Source: Candidatus Epulonipiscium sp.
GTDB lineage: Bacteria > Bacillota > Clostridia > Lachnospirales > Cellulosilyticaceae
DNA: 38,613 bases
Direction of reading: 5' to 3'
Assembly (NCBI GenBank): GCA_012518255.1
Contig: JAAYSX010000011.1
Location: forward strand, 1-38,613
Shown: positions 18,313-25,992 of the stretch, one piece after another
How the letters are laid out: every line of letters starts with the position of its first letter
Position numbering within the stretch: the first letter of the stretch is position 1
Made by a program: the position numbers and the translations under genes
Notes under the pieces: model-generated
Seen by the model: the letters and a program-made list of their open reading frames with translations, nothing else
What the model was told of the DNA's origin: nothing
The model's database searches: none

Positions 18313-18561
18313 ATGAAGGATTCAGTTGTATTTTACAATGAAGATACTGGTGAAGAAATATATTTTGAAATTATAGATTCATTTGATTTAGATGGGCAAA
18401 GATATATACTAGTTGCAGATGATAATGATGATGCAACTATACTTAAAGAAGTAGAAATGGGCGAAGAAATAACTTTTGAGTTTATTGAAGATGATGCAGA
18501 GTTTCAAAAAATATCACTATTATTCTTAGAAGTTGATTCTGACTACAAGTTGGAATTTTAA
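18313..18561 (+). CDS. DUF1292 family protein (YrzB-like)
   Basis: The 82-residue acidic protein matches the DUF1292 pattern: VVFYNEDTGEEIYFEIIDSF, then YILVADDNDD, TILKEVEMGEE and an acidic helix. The molecular role of this family is not established. Two adjacent ATG codons (18310, 18313) are available. The SD GAGGTG (18302-18307) is five bases from the second and only two from the first, so I prefer 18313. It follows ruvX as yrzB follows yrrK in Bacillus. A paralogue lies at 27956-28240. No terminator was seen before the fur promoter. Confidence 0.85.
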   Translation: MKDSVVFYNEDTGEEIYFEIIDSFDLDGQRYILVADDNDDATILKEVEMGEEITFEFIEDDAEFQKISLLFLEVDSDYKLEF

Positions 18562-18575
18562 GGAAATCCATAGTT

Positions 18576-18590
18576 TGATATTAACTATCA
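18576..18590 (+). promoter_or_regulatory. Fur-box-like operator upstream of fur
   Basis: TGATATTAACTATCA fits the 7-1-7 Fur box TGATAATnATTATCA at 12 of 14 fixed positions. It ends two bases before the -35 hexamer of fur. A further half-site TGATAGT lies downstream of the -10 (18633-18639) as the inverse of ACTATCA (18584-18590). This suggests Fur autoregulation with binding on both sides of the promoter. Confidence 0.5.
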
Positions 18591-18591
18591 A

Positions 18592-18620
18592 TTGACATAA
18601 CAAGTCTAACATATTATAAT
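18592..18620 (+). promoter_or_regulatory. Consensus sigma-A promoter of fur
   Basis: TTGACA (18592-18597) and TATAAT (18615-18620) are separated by 17 bases. It is the only perfect consensus promoter I found in the window. The predicted start near 18627 gives a leader of about 30 bases. Confidence 0.9.
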
Positions 18621-18656
18621 GAAAACAATTATTGATAGTATAAGGGGCGGAAGTAA

Positions 18657-19091
18657 GTGGATGCTATAGCATTTAAGGATAAGTTAAAACGATATGGATA
18701 TAAGCTAACAACACAAAGACGAGCGGTTTTAGATGTTTTAATACAAAGGCCAGGGGAACACTTATCAACAGAGGAAATATATTCCTATGTAAAAGAAAGT
18801 TTTCCAGAGATAGGTCTTGCAACTGTATATCGTACAATGCAACTATTTGAAGAAATAGGCATTGTAAATCGGTTAAATTTTGATGATGGATGCAGTCGTT
18901 TTGAATTATATGTTGACAATGAAGACCACCACCATCACCACTTAATATGCGAAAAATGCAATAAAGTATTTGAAGTGGAGAATGATCTATTAGAAGAAAT
19001 CGAAAAAGAGATCGGGGAGAAGTACAAGTTTTATGTTAAGAACCATAAGGTAACATTTTATGGTCATTGTCAAGAGTGCAACGAGCACTAA
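18657..19091 (+). CDS. fur: Fur family metal-dependent transcriptional repressor, closest to Fur
   Basis: Fur-family proteins are dimeric metal-sensing repressors of iron or oxidative-stress genes. The 144 residues have the winged-helix domain (YGYKLTTQRRAVLDVL, then FPEIGLATVYRTMQL) and the dimerisation domain with a five-histidine metal-binding stretch (91-95). Two CXXC zinc motifs follow: Cys98/Cys101 and Cys138/Cys141. PEIGLATVYRT plus NFDDGCSRFEL resembles B. subtilis Fur more than PerR or Zur, but paralogue assignment by eye is not certain. The start is GTG 18657 with AAGGGGCGGAAG upstream. The strong promoter and nearby Fur-box-like repeat suggest autoregulation. The gene sits inside a yrz/yrr-like cluster that lacks it in Bacillus. 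Confidence 0.9.
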   Translation: MDAIAFKDKLKRYGYKLTTQRRAVLDVLIQRPGEHLSTEEIYSYVKESFPEIGLATVYRTMQLFEEIGIVNRLNFDDGCSRFELYVDNEDHHHHHLICEKCNKVFEVENDLLEEIEKEIGEKYKFYVKNHKVTFYGHCQECNEH

Positions 19092-19140
19092 TATTATATA
19101 ATAGTGTGGGTATGGGATAACTATGCCCAATTATATAATA
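19092..19140 (+). terminator. Stem-loop after fur
   Basis: Outer arms TATTATATAAT (19092-19102) and ATTATATAATA (19130-19140) enclose a second stem, 19107-19115 with 19121-19129, and a five-base loop. It begins at the base after the fur stop codon. It lacks a clean T run, so it may be a weak terminator or a 3' end stabiliser. Confidence 0.5.
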
Positions 19141-19205
19141 TACTCCGTAAGATGCAAAGATTAGTATGCAGCTGCCTACAAATAATATCAATATTATTTT
19201 ATATA

Positions 19206-19234
19206 TTGTAAAGACTATAATATAAGCTTATTAT
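19206..19234 (+). promoter_or_regulatory. Probable promoter of the RNase J gene
   Basis: TTGTAA (19206-19211) and TATTAT (19229-19234) are 17 bases apart. This would start transcription near 19241, about 43 bases before the RNase J TTG codon. The surrounding DNA is very A/T-rich, so chance matches are possible. Confidence 0.5.
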
Positions 19235-19283
19235 ATTACAAATATAAAATTACGAACGGTAAAAATAATTCGGAGGTGTAGAA

Positions 19284-20963
19284 TTGGCAGCAAGAAAACC
19301 AAGAAATAAAGTAAATAAGTTAAAGATTATCCCCCTAGGAGGTTTAGGGGAAATCGGAAAGAATATGACGGTATTTGAATATGAAAATGAAATACTAATA
19401 GTTGACTGTGGATTAGCATTCCCAGATGATGATATGCTAGGAATAGATATAGTGATTCCAGATATAACATATTTAAGACGTAATGTTCAAAAGATTAAAG
19501 GGATTGTATTAACCCATGGGCATGAGGATCACATAGGTGCCTTGCCTTATGTTCTGCAGGAGATTAATGTTCCAATATATGGAACCAAGCTAACATTAGG
19601 ATTAGTAGAAAACAAGCTAAGGGAGCATAGACTTTTAAGGACTACTAAGCGTAACTGTGTGACCCAGGGACAGACTGTAAAGATAGGCAATAATTTTAAT
19701 GTCGAGTTTATTAGGACCAACCATAGTATTGCTGATGCAGTAGCTTTAGCAATTACAACACCAGCAGGTGTAGTTGTTCATTCAGGAGACTTTAAGATAG
19801 ACTATACACCAATTAGAGGTGAAATGATTGATCTTCCAAGATTTGCAGCACTAGGTCAAAAGGGAGTTTTAGCCCTGCTAGCAGATAGTACAAATGTAGA
19901 AAAACCAGGATATACTCCAACAGAAAGATTAGTAGCCCAAAGATTCGATGATATATTTTCAAGTAAGTTAGACCAGCGAATAATGGTAGCTACCTTTGCC
20001 TCTAACGTTGATAGGGTTCAGCAAATTATTGACTCAGCCCACAAATTCAATCGTAAGGTTGCTGTTATAGGAAGAAGTATGGTAAATGTTGTGAAAACAG
20101 CTAGTGAACTAGGTTATTTAGATATTCCTAAGAATATCCTAATTGATATTAATGCTGTAAATAGATATAAGGATGGCCAGGTAGCTATTATAATGACAGG
20201 GAGCCAGGGAGAACCTATGGCAGCCCTATCAAGAATGGCAAGGTCAGAGCATAGGCAAGTAGAAATTAAACAAGGTGATGTTATAATCCTAAGCTCAACA
20301 CCAATTCCAGGTAACGAAAAAACAGTAGCAGAAGTTGTAAATGACCTATTCAAAAAAGGTGCAGAAGTTATTAGGGACGATACTCACGTATCAGGACATG
20401 CTGCTGAAGAAGAGCTAAAGTTATTCCACTCCTTAGTAAAACCTAAGTTTTTTATGCCAGCCCATGGTGAATATAGGCACTTACACAAGCATGCTGAACT
20501 TGCTATGGAACTTGGGATGAGGCGTAAGGATATTGCAATTGCTAGTATAGGTGAGGTTTATGAACTAACCCATAATACCTGTAGACTAGTTGGAACAGTA
20601 CCATCAGGTAATGTACTAGTAGATGGATTGGGTGTAGGGGATGTAGGTAATATTGTACTAAGAGACCGTAGGCACCTATCCCAAGATGGACTTCTTGTTA
20701 TTGTGATAACCCTACAAAAAAATAGCGGCGTAGTTGTTGCAGGGCCTGATATTGTCTCAAGAGGATTTGTCTATGTAAGAGAATCAGAGAATCTAATGGA
20801 TGAAGCTAAAAAAGTAGTTAGGAAATCATTAGACCGATGTGAAAGCAAGCAAATCAAAGAATGGTCTCAAATTAAAAGTATTGTAAGAGATGATCTTAGG
20901 GAATTTGTATGGCAAAAAACAAAACGTAGTCCTATGATTTTACCAATTATTATGGAAGTATAA
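19284..20963 (+). CDS. rnj: Ribonuclease J
   Basis: RNase J is a beta-CASP metallo-beta-lactamase nuclease with 5'-3' exonuclease and endonuclease activity, central to mRNA decay and rRNA maturation. The 559 residues carry the zinc motif HGHEDHIGALP (His78, His80, Asp82, His83), NHSIADAVALAI, HSGDFKIDYTP and the beta-CASP region STNVEKPGYTPTE. THVSGHAAEEELK and PAHGEYRHLHKHAELA follow, and then a C-terminal domain. The start is TTG 19284, five bases after CGGAGGTG. It has a likely promoter and its own terminator. In Bacillus rnjA and rnjB lie elsewhere. This is the only copy in the window, so whether it is J1-like or J2-like cannot be decided. Confidence 0.95.
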   Translation: MAARKPRNKVNKLKIIPLGGLGEIGKNMTVFEYENEILIVDCGLAFPDDDMLGIDIVIPDITYLRRNVQKIKGIVLTHGHEDHIGALPYVLQEINVPIYGTKLTLGLVENKLREHRLLRTTKRNCVTQGQTVKIGNNFNVEFIRTNHSIADAVALAITTPAGVVVHSGDFKIDYTPIRGEMIDLPRFAALGQKGVLALLADSTNVEKPGYTPTERLVAQRFDDIFSSKLDQRIMVATFASNVDRVQQIIDSAHKFNRKVAVIGRSMVNVVKTASELGYLDIPKNILIDINAVNRYKDGQVAIIMTGSQGEPMAALSRMARSEHRQVEIKQGDVIILSSTPIPGNEKTVAEVVNDLFKKGAEVIRDDTHVSGHAAEEELKLFHSLVKPKFFMPAHGEYRHLHKHAELAMELGMRRKDIAIASIGEVYELTHNTCRLVGTVPSGNVLVDGLGVGDVGNIVLRDRRHLSQDGLLVIVITLQKNSGVVVAGPDIVSRGFVYVRESENLMDEAKKVVRKSLDRCESKQIKEWSQIKSIVRDDLREFVWQKTKRSPMILPIIMEV

Positions 20964-20968
20964 ATTTT

Positions 20969-21018
20969 AAGCAAGGTTATGTATTTTAAACTCTTTACAT
21001 AACTTTGCTTTTTTGTTT
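20969..21018 (+). terminator. Terminator of the RNase J gene
   Basis: Arms 20969-20983 and 20996-21010 pair over 15 bases with one G-U. The loop is 12 bases and the stem runs into TTTTTTGTTT. It is a strong intrinsic terminator. Confidence 0.9.
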
Positions 21019-21045
21019 GAAGGTTTAGTTAAAAGAATGTATAAT
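21017..21045 (+). promoter_or_regulatory. Promoter of mltG
   Basis: TTGAAG (21017-21022) and TATAAT (21040-21045) are 17 bases apart. The predicted start near 21052 lies just past an in-frame ATG at 21049, so that codon is unlikely to be used and ATG 21094 is the better mltG start. Confidence 0.75.
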
Positions 21046-21093
21046 TGAATGAGTATAGAATTATGCACATTAATTAAAAGGAGAAGTATACTC

Positions 21094-22194
21094 ATGAACA
21101 AAAAGAAAGAAAGCATGCCAACTTACATGCGTGTATTTATAAAAATTATATTTGTAGGGGTATTTATATTTGCAATTAGTTTAGTATTTAATAAGGGGTT
21201 AGAATCCTCATATGATATTGTAGTATCCCAATCAGAAAAACAAAATGATCCTCATATAAAAGAGGTTAAGATTAAGGTAAATAGGGGAGCTACAACGGAA
21301 GATATTGCCCAGGCTGTATATGATGGGGGGTTAATATCTAATAAATTATGGTTTAGGCTTCAAAGTAAACTATATAAATTTGATGGTAAATATAAAGAAG
21401 GAACCTTCTCCTTAAATACAACCATGGATGAAAAGGCTATGATGGAGGCATTAACAACTAATCAATTGGCCGACAATGCAGAAATAAAGGTAACAATCCC
21501 AGAAGGATTTAATATAATACAAATTGCAGAAAGATTAGAAAAAGAGGGTATTGTTTCAAAGGATGATTTTTTAGCAGCAGTCAATGAAAAAGAATATGAC
21601 TATGATTTTTTACAGGGCACTAATCCTAATAAAAAGAACAGGTTAGAAGGCTACTTGTTCCCGGATACCTACTTCTTCCCAGAAGGTATAACTTCGGAAG
21701 CTATAATTATTAGGATGTTAAATAGATTCGAAGAAATCACTAATAACTATAGCCAGAGGTTTGCAGATAGCCAATATTCATTTGATGAAATTATTACCAT
21801 AGCATCAATTATAGAACAAGAAGCAAGATTAGATGAAGAAAGGCCTATTATTAGTGGGGTTATTTATAATAGAATAGATGATTCTATGAATCTTCAGATG
21901 TGTTCAACAGTACAATACACACTTGAAAAGAAGAAAGCTAATCTTTCCTACGATGATTTAGAAGTGGAATCACCATATAACACATATAAATATGAAGGAC
22001 TTCCCATAGGTGCTATTTGCTCCCCAGGGGAGGCGTCTATTAAGGCTGCCCTTTATCCAGAAGAGCATGATTACTTCTTCTTTGTTGTTAAGGACCCAGA
22101 AGAAGGATCCCATGCATTTAGTACAACTTTAGGGGAACACAATAGCCGTAAGACAGAATACAAGCAAACAGTTGATAAGAACTTTGTTGAGTAA
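21094..22194 (+). CDS. mltG: Endolytic murein transglycosylase MltG
   Basis: MltG is a membrane-anchored lytic transglycosylase that cleaves nascent glycan strands and is thought to set their length. The 366 residues have a short cytoplasmic N-terminus, one membrane helix (about 14-32), a LysM-like region and the YceG catalytic domain. EGYLFPDTYFFPEG is typical of the family. Glu241 in IASIIEQEARLDEE aligns with the catalytic glutamate of the E. coli enzyme. PIISGVIYNRI and EGLPIGAICSPGEASIKAAL follow. AAAGGAG lies ten bases before ATG 21094. It heads the mltG-trmR-trhP run, as yrrL does in Bacillus. Confidence 0.94.
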   Translation: MNKKKESMPTYMRVFIKIIFVGVFIFAISLVFNKGLESSYDIVVSQSEKQNDPHIKEVKIKVNRGATTEDIAQAVYDGGLISNKLWFRLQSKLYKFDGKYKEGTFSLNTTMDEKAMMEALTTNQLADNAEIKVTIPEGFNIIQIAERLEKEGIVSKDDFLAAVNEKEYDYDFLQGTNPNKKNRLEGYLFPDTYFFPEGITSEAIIIRMLNRFEEITNNYSQRFADSQYSFDEIITIASIIEQEARLDEERPIISGVIYNRIDDSMNLQMCSTVQYTLEKKKANLSYDDLEVESPYNTYKYEGLPIGAICSPGEASIKAALYPEEHDYFFFVVKDPEEGSHAFSTTLGEHNSRKTEYKQTVDKNFVE

Positions 22195-22205
22195 AGGATA
22201 TAAGA

Positions 22206-22880
22206 ATGAGTGAAATAAATTATGATTATATAGCCCAGTATATTAGGGCGATTAGGCCAGAATCCCAAGGGATATTAAAAGAAATAGAACTTAAACTGGC
22301 CAATAATGAAGAAAGCTGGCCCATAATTAAACCAGAAGTAGCTAGTTTTTTGCAGGTCTTATTATCGCTACAAAAACCCTATAAAATATTAGAAATAGGA
22401 ACTGCTGTAGGATACTCCTCTATTTTAATGAGCCAGTATCTTCAGCCTGGTGGCAAGATAATTACCATTGAGAGATTTGATCTTATGCAAAGACAAGCTA
22501 AGTCTAATATAAAAAAGGCTAATTTACAAGATACTATAACAATACTAGAGGGCAATGCATCAGATATTTTGCCTAATTTAGAAGACAAGGATTTTGATTT
22601 TATATTTATGGACTGTGCTAAGGGGCAATATATTAACTTTTTGCCCCACTGCATCAGATTATTAAAAGATGATGGGATATTAGTAACAGATAATGTGCTC
22701 CATAAGGGAGCAGTTGCAAAATCCAAATATTTAGTTCCCCGGCGCCAGCGGACAACCCATACTAGGCTCCGGGAGTTTTTGTATGAAATTAACCACCATC
22801 CCCAGCTAATATCAGCAGTATTACCCTTTGGGGATGGTTTAGCAGTAAGTCATAAAATTGGAGGTAAAAACATTGAATAA
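22206..22880 (+). CDS. trmR: SAM-dependent O-methyltransferase, probable tRNA 5-hydroxyuridine methyltransferase
   Basis: This 224-residue protein belongs to the class I O-methyltransferase family 3 (catechol and caffeoyl-CoA type). It shows LEIGTAVGYSSILMSQYL (SAM motif I), ITIERFDLMQRQAKSNI, DFIFMDCAKGQYINFL (motif with metal-binding Asp) and ILVTDNVLHKGAV. In B. subtilis the homologue in the same position, YrrM/TrmR, methylates ho5U34 of tRNA to mo5U34, and the neighbouring U32 proteins form ho5U34. The same pairing here supports that role, but the sequence family alone would only support a general O-methyltransferase. It lies 11 bases after mltG and overlaps the next gene by eight bases. 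Confidence 0.88.
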   Translation: MSEINYDYIAQYIRAIRPESQGILKEIELKLANNEESWPIIKPEVASFLQVLLSLQKPYKILEIGTAVGYSSILMSQYLQPGGKIITIERFDLMQRQAKSNIKKANLQDTITILEGNASDILPNLEDKDFDFIFMDCAKGQYINFLPHCIRLLKDDGILVTDNVLHKGAVAKSKYLVPRRQRTTHTRLREFLYEINHHPQLISAVLPFGDGLAVSHKIGGKNIE

Positions 22881-24105
22881 CAACATAGAACTACTTGCAC
22901 CAGCAGGTAATCTTGAAGCACTTAAAATAGCAATATTATACGGCGCAGATGCTGTATATATGGGAGGGCACGAATATGGTCTTAGGGCAAAGGCTAAGAA
23001 CTTTACACCAGAACAGATGCAGGAAGGTATAGACTTTGCCCATAAACATGGCAAAAAAGTATACGTTACAGCAAATATAATAGCCCACAATGAAGACTTT
23101 GAAGATATGGCAGACTACTTTAGGGAAATAGAAGCTATGGGGGCAGATGCCCTTATAGTTGCGGACCCAGGTGTATTAATGGTTGCCAAAGAAGCAGTTC
23201 CTAATATGGAAATCCACCTATCAACCCAGGCCAATAATACCAATTATAATAGTGGGCTTTTCTGGGCTAAGCAAGGGGTAGATAGGATTGTAGTAGCAAG
23301 GGAGCTATCCTTTAATGAAATCCAGGAAATTCATGAAAGGCTGCCAGAAAATGTTACTATAGAAGCCTTTGTTCATGGGGCCATGTGCATTTCCTATTCT
23401 GGTAGATGCCTAATGAGCAACTATCTAACCAATAGGGATGCCAATAAGGGGGAATGCTCCCACCCATGCAGGTGGAAATACAATGTGGTAGAAGAAAAAA
23501 GACCTGGAGAATATATGCCAGTAGGGGAAAGTGAAAGAGGAACCTATATATATAACTCAAGGGACCTTTGCATGATTGAATATATACCAGAGCTTATAGA
23601 AAGTGGCATAAGCAGCTTCAAAATAGAAGGACGTATGAAGACAGCGTTTTATGTAGCTACAGTGGTTAAGGCCTACAGAGAAGCTATAGACACCTACCTT
23701 AGATCAGCAGAGGAATATGAAGCTAAGAAAGGGTACTTTTTGGAAGAGGTAGGCAAGGCAAGTCATAGGGAATACACAACAGGATTTTACAATGGTAAGA
23801 CCCAGGTAACAGACCAGACCTATACCCATAATTCCTATATTCGTAACTATGATTTTGCAGGTACAATTATTGATTACAATGATGAAACATCTATGGTAAC
23901 AGTTGAACAAAGAAGCAAATTTTCTTTAGGTGATAAAATAGAAGTAATGCCACAAGATCAACCATCCTACCAAATTCAAATTAAGAAAATGTGGGATGAA
24001 GAGGGCAATGAAATAGAATCAGCACCTCACCCAAAACAAATAATAACCTTTAAGGTTGACAAGGCAATTAAGGTCCCAGCCATCTTAAGAAAAGCTGGAA
24101 AGTAA
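22873..24105 (+). CDS. trhP: U32 family protein, probable tRNA 5-hydroxyuridine synthase TrhP
   Basis: U32 proteins are annotated as collagenase-like peptidases. In E. coli (YegQ) and Bacillus (YrrN, YrrO) they instead use prephenate to hydroxylate U34 of tRNA. This 410-residue protein begins NIELLAPAGNLEALKIAI, then GADAVYMGGHEYGLRAKA. It has the U32 signature EAFVHGAMCISYSGRCLMSNY with nearby cysteines (GECSHPCRW) that could hold an Fe-S cluster. A C-terminal beta-barrel follows. I start at TTG 22873, seven bases after GGAGGT; an in-frame TTG at 22858 precedes that SD. Overlap with trmR suggests coupled synthesis of two enzymes of one modification pathway. Only one U32 gene is present here, against two in Bacillus. 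Confidence 0.9.
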   Translation: MNNNIELLAPAGNLEALKIAILYGADAVYMGGHEYGLRAKAKNFTPEQMQEGIDFAHKHGKKVYVTANIIAHNEDFEDMADYFREIEAMGADALIVADPGVLMVAKEAVPNMEIHLSTQANNTNYNSGLFWAKQGVDRIVVARELSFNEIQEIHERLPENVTIEAFVHGAMCISYSGRCLMSNYLTNRDANKGECSHPCRWKYNVVEEKRPGEYMPVGESERGTYIYNSRDLCMIEYIPELIESGISSFKIEGRMKTAFYVATVVKAYREAIDTYLRSAEEYEAKKGYFLEEVGKASHREYTTGFYNGKTQVTDQTYTHNSYIRNYDFAGTIIDYNDETSMVTVEQRSKFSLGDKIEVMPQDQPSYQIQIKKMWDEEGNEIESAPHPKQIITFKVDKAIKVPAILRKAGK

Positions 24106-24152
24106 CGCTATTTTCTAAAATTGAACTTTGAGACAAAATAAATAGAAAAAGC

Positions 24153-24181
24153 TTGCAAACAAGATGTATATTCCTTATAAT
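24153..24181 (+). promoter_or_regulatory. Promoter of the L,D-transpeptidase gene
   Basis: TTGCAA (24153-24158) and TATAAT (24176-24181) are 17 bases apart. The start would be near 24188, about 29 bases before ATG 24217. Confidence 0.8.
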
Positions 24182-24216
24182 TTAAGTATTAAATATAAAT
24201 GGAAGGAATATACATA

Positions 24217-25884
24217 ATGAACACAAAAACAAGAAAAGCTAGGAAAGTTCTAAGTGTATTATTAGCATGTCTACTACTAGGACAAAGTGTCTTTGGATCA
24301 ACCCCTAAAAAGGACGGAAACTATACAGACCATATTCAGGTAAAGGTAGATAAGTTATCAAGCAAAACAATAGCTGTTGGAAAAGTCAAAAAAGACAAGG
24401 AAATGTATAGTATAAAGGACCAAAAGGTGCCAACATATACATGTGAAAATATATCTTATATATTACTTGCAGATTTAAAGCAGGTTGGTGCTAATGTAGC
24501 CTGGGATTCAGTTGCAAGCAAGGCAATTATTTATGACCTTGATCAGCCTATACCAGCAAACCCTAAATTTGAAAACCTGCCCGACAATGCAACAGCACAT
24601 CTAGGAAGAAACTCTGCCTATATAAATTACCAAGAAGTGCCGGCGCTTTTTGTAGGTGGTAGAACCCTGATACCTGCAAAATGGATAACATTACTTACTC
24701 AAGGCGGAGAAGATAATCCTTTTAGAATCAAAAAAGGTTCTCCAAGGATAATTAAAGAAGAAAAAGAGATAGTAGAAGAAAAAAAGATAGTAGAAGAAAT
24801 AGTAGATAAGGAAGAACCTGAGGCAGAGGATCTAGTAGAGGAAATAGAGGATCTAGAAAAAACAGATCAAATAGAAGATATTGAAGAAAATATTCAAGAA
24901 GATATTGAAGAGGACATACAAGAAGAGGATGCTCAGGAAGTAGAAGAAATAATAGAAGAAAAGCCCAAAACAGAAATCATTGAAAAAGAAGGTGTAAGAT
25001 CTGTAAAGGGTGTTAACATTTGGTATGATGGTAAGAATTATATTGAGCAAAACTATAACTTTAGCCAAGACGAAGCAGAAGGATATGCCTTCTATAGGGA
25101 TAAGCAATACAGGCTCAAAACAAATTATTCATATGTAGGCTTTGTTATTACAGAAATTGATGGCAAGATTAATACTAATGCAGCACTTCATAAAGCATGG
25201 CTAAGAAACCCAACATACTTTACCATACCAGCACCTAAGCCATCACAGTCAACAAATTCCTTATTCCCAGCAAGTATAGTGCAAGGGACTATGAAGTATT
25301 CAACTAATGGATTTAAAAAGGGAGAAAAAGTCCATGTTGCTAGGGCATCAAGTGGTAGATCCTATCATTTAATTAATAAAAATGGTAAAACTGTTACTGT
25401 GCCATGGAATAGTGTAACTATCCATAAAACTCCTGTAACAAATCAAGCAGCAAATAAGGAGCAAATAGAAGAATTTATTAATAGTAAGAATATATCAAGT
25501 AGTACAAAGTATTTAATATGGACAGATATATACCGCCAAAGAACTTACGTCTTCCAAGGTTCAAAGAATAACTGGAAGTTAATTAAGAATTTCCAATGTA
25601 TCACAGGAAAAGATATAACGCCTACACCAAGGGGCTTGTATACCCTAACTACTAGGGTGCCGAAATTTGGTAGTAGCACATATCAGGCTAAAAATGCCTA
25701 TGGTTTTATAGGAACAACCTATTTATATCACTCAGTTTTATATAATAGTACAGGAAAATACCTATTAACTAAAAATAATACCTTAGGATACAAGGCATCT
25801 AATGGATGTATTAGACTATCACCAGCAGATAGCATATGGCTATATAATACTATGCCAAGTGGGACAAGAGTATATATTAACTAA
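24217..25884 (+). CDS. Secreted L,D-transpeptidase (YkuD domain) with a stalk-like N-terminal domain
   Basis: L,D-transpeptidases form 3-3 peptidoglycan crosslinks or attach proteins to the wall. The 555-residue product has a signal peptide (residues 1 to about 27, with AFG-like processing near VFGS). A copper-amine-oxidase-N-like domain covers about 60-165 (ENISYILLADLKQVGANVAW, then VGGRTLIPAKWITLL). A strongly acidic low-complexity spacer covers about 175-255. A middle region with possible SH3-like turns follows, then the YkuD domain from about 425. Catalytic His505 (YLYHSVLYN) and Cys531 (SNGCIRLSPAD) are both present. ATG 24217 is nine bases from GGAAGGA; an earlier ATG at 24199 precedes this SD. 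It stands alone between promoter and terminator. Its substrate cannot be read from sequence. Confidence 0.9.
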   Translation: MNTKTRKARKVLSVLLACLLLGQSVFGSTPKKDGNYTDHIQVKVDKLSSKTIAVGKVKKDKEMYSIKDQKVPTYTCENISYILLADLKQVGANVAWDSVASKAIIYDLDQPIPANPKFENLPDNATAHLGRNSAYINYQEVPALFVGGRTLIPAKWITLLTQGGEDNPFRIKKGSPRIIKEEKEIVEEKKIVEEIVDKEEPEAEDLVEEIEDLEKTDQIEDIEENIQEDIEEDIQEEDAQEVEEIIEEKPKTEIIEKEGVRSVKGVNIWYDGKNYIEQNYNFSQDEAEGYAFYRDKQYRLKTNYSYVGFVITEIDGKINTNAALHKAWLRNPTYFTIPAPKPSQSTNSLFPASIVQGTMKYSTNGFKKGEKVHVARASSGRSYHLINKNGKTVTVPWNSVTIHKTPVTNQAANKEQIEEFINSKNISSSTKYLIWTDIYRQRTYVFQGSKNNWKLIKNFQCITGKDITPTPRGLYTLTTRVPKFGSSTYQAKNAYGFIGTTYLYHSVLYNSTGKYLLTKNNTLGYKASNGCIRLSPADSIWLYNTMPSGTRVYIN

Positions 25885-25892
25885 ATAAAGTA

Positions 25893-25937
25893 AAAATGCC
25901 CTTATCTTGTAATAAAATTATAGGATAAGGGCATTTT
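25893..25937 (+). terminator. Terminator of the L,D-transpeptidase gene
   Basis: Perfect 14-base arms AAAATGCCCTTATC (25893-25906) and GATAAGGGCATTTT (25924-25937) enclose a 17-base loop. The flanking A and T runs make it usable on either strand. Confidence 0.85.
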
Positions 25938-25992
25938 ATATGATATACTTATAAGAGTTTACATGAACTAAGACAGAGGAAGGAGCACTATA

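Noticed and set aside
18927..18941. Five consecutive histidines in the fur product, resembling an engineered tag.
   Set aside because: The stretch is internal and lies at the His-rich metal site normal for Fur proteins, just before the first CXXC motif.
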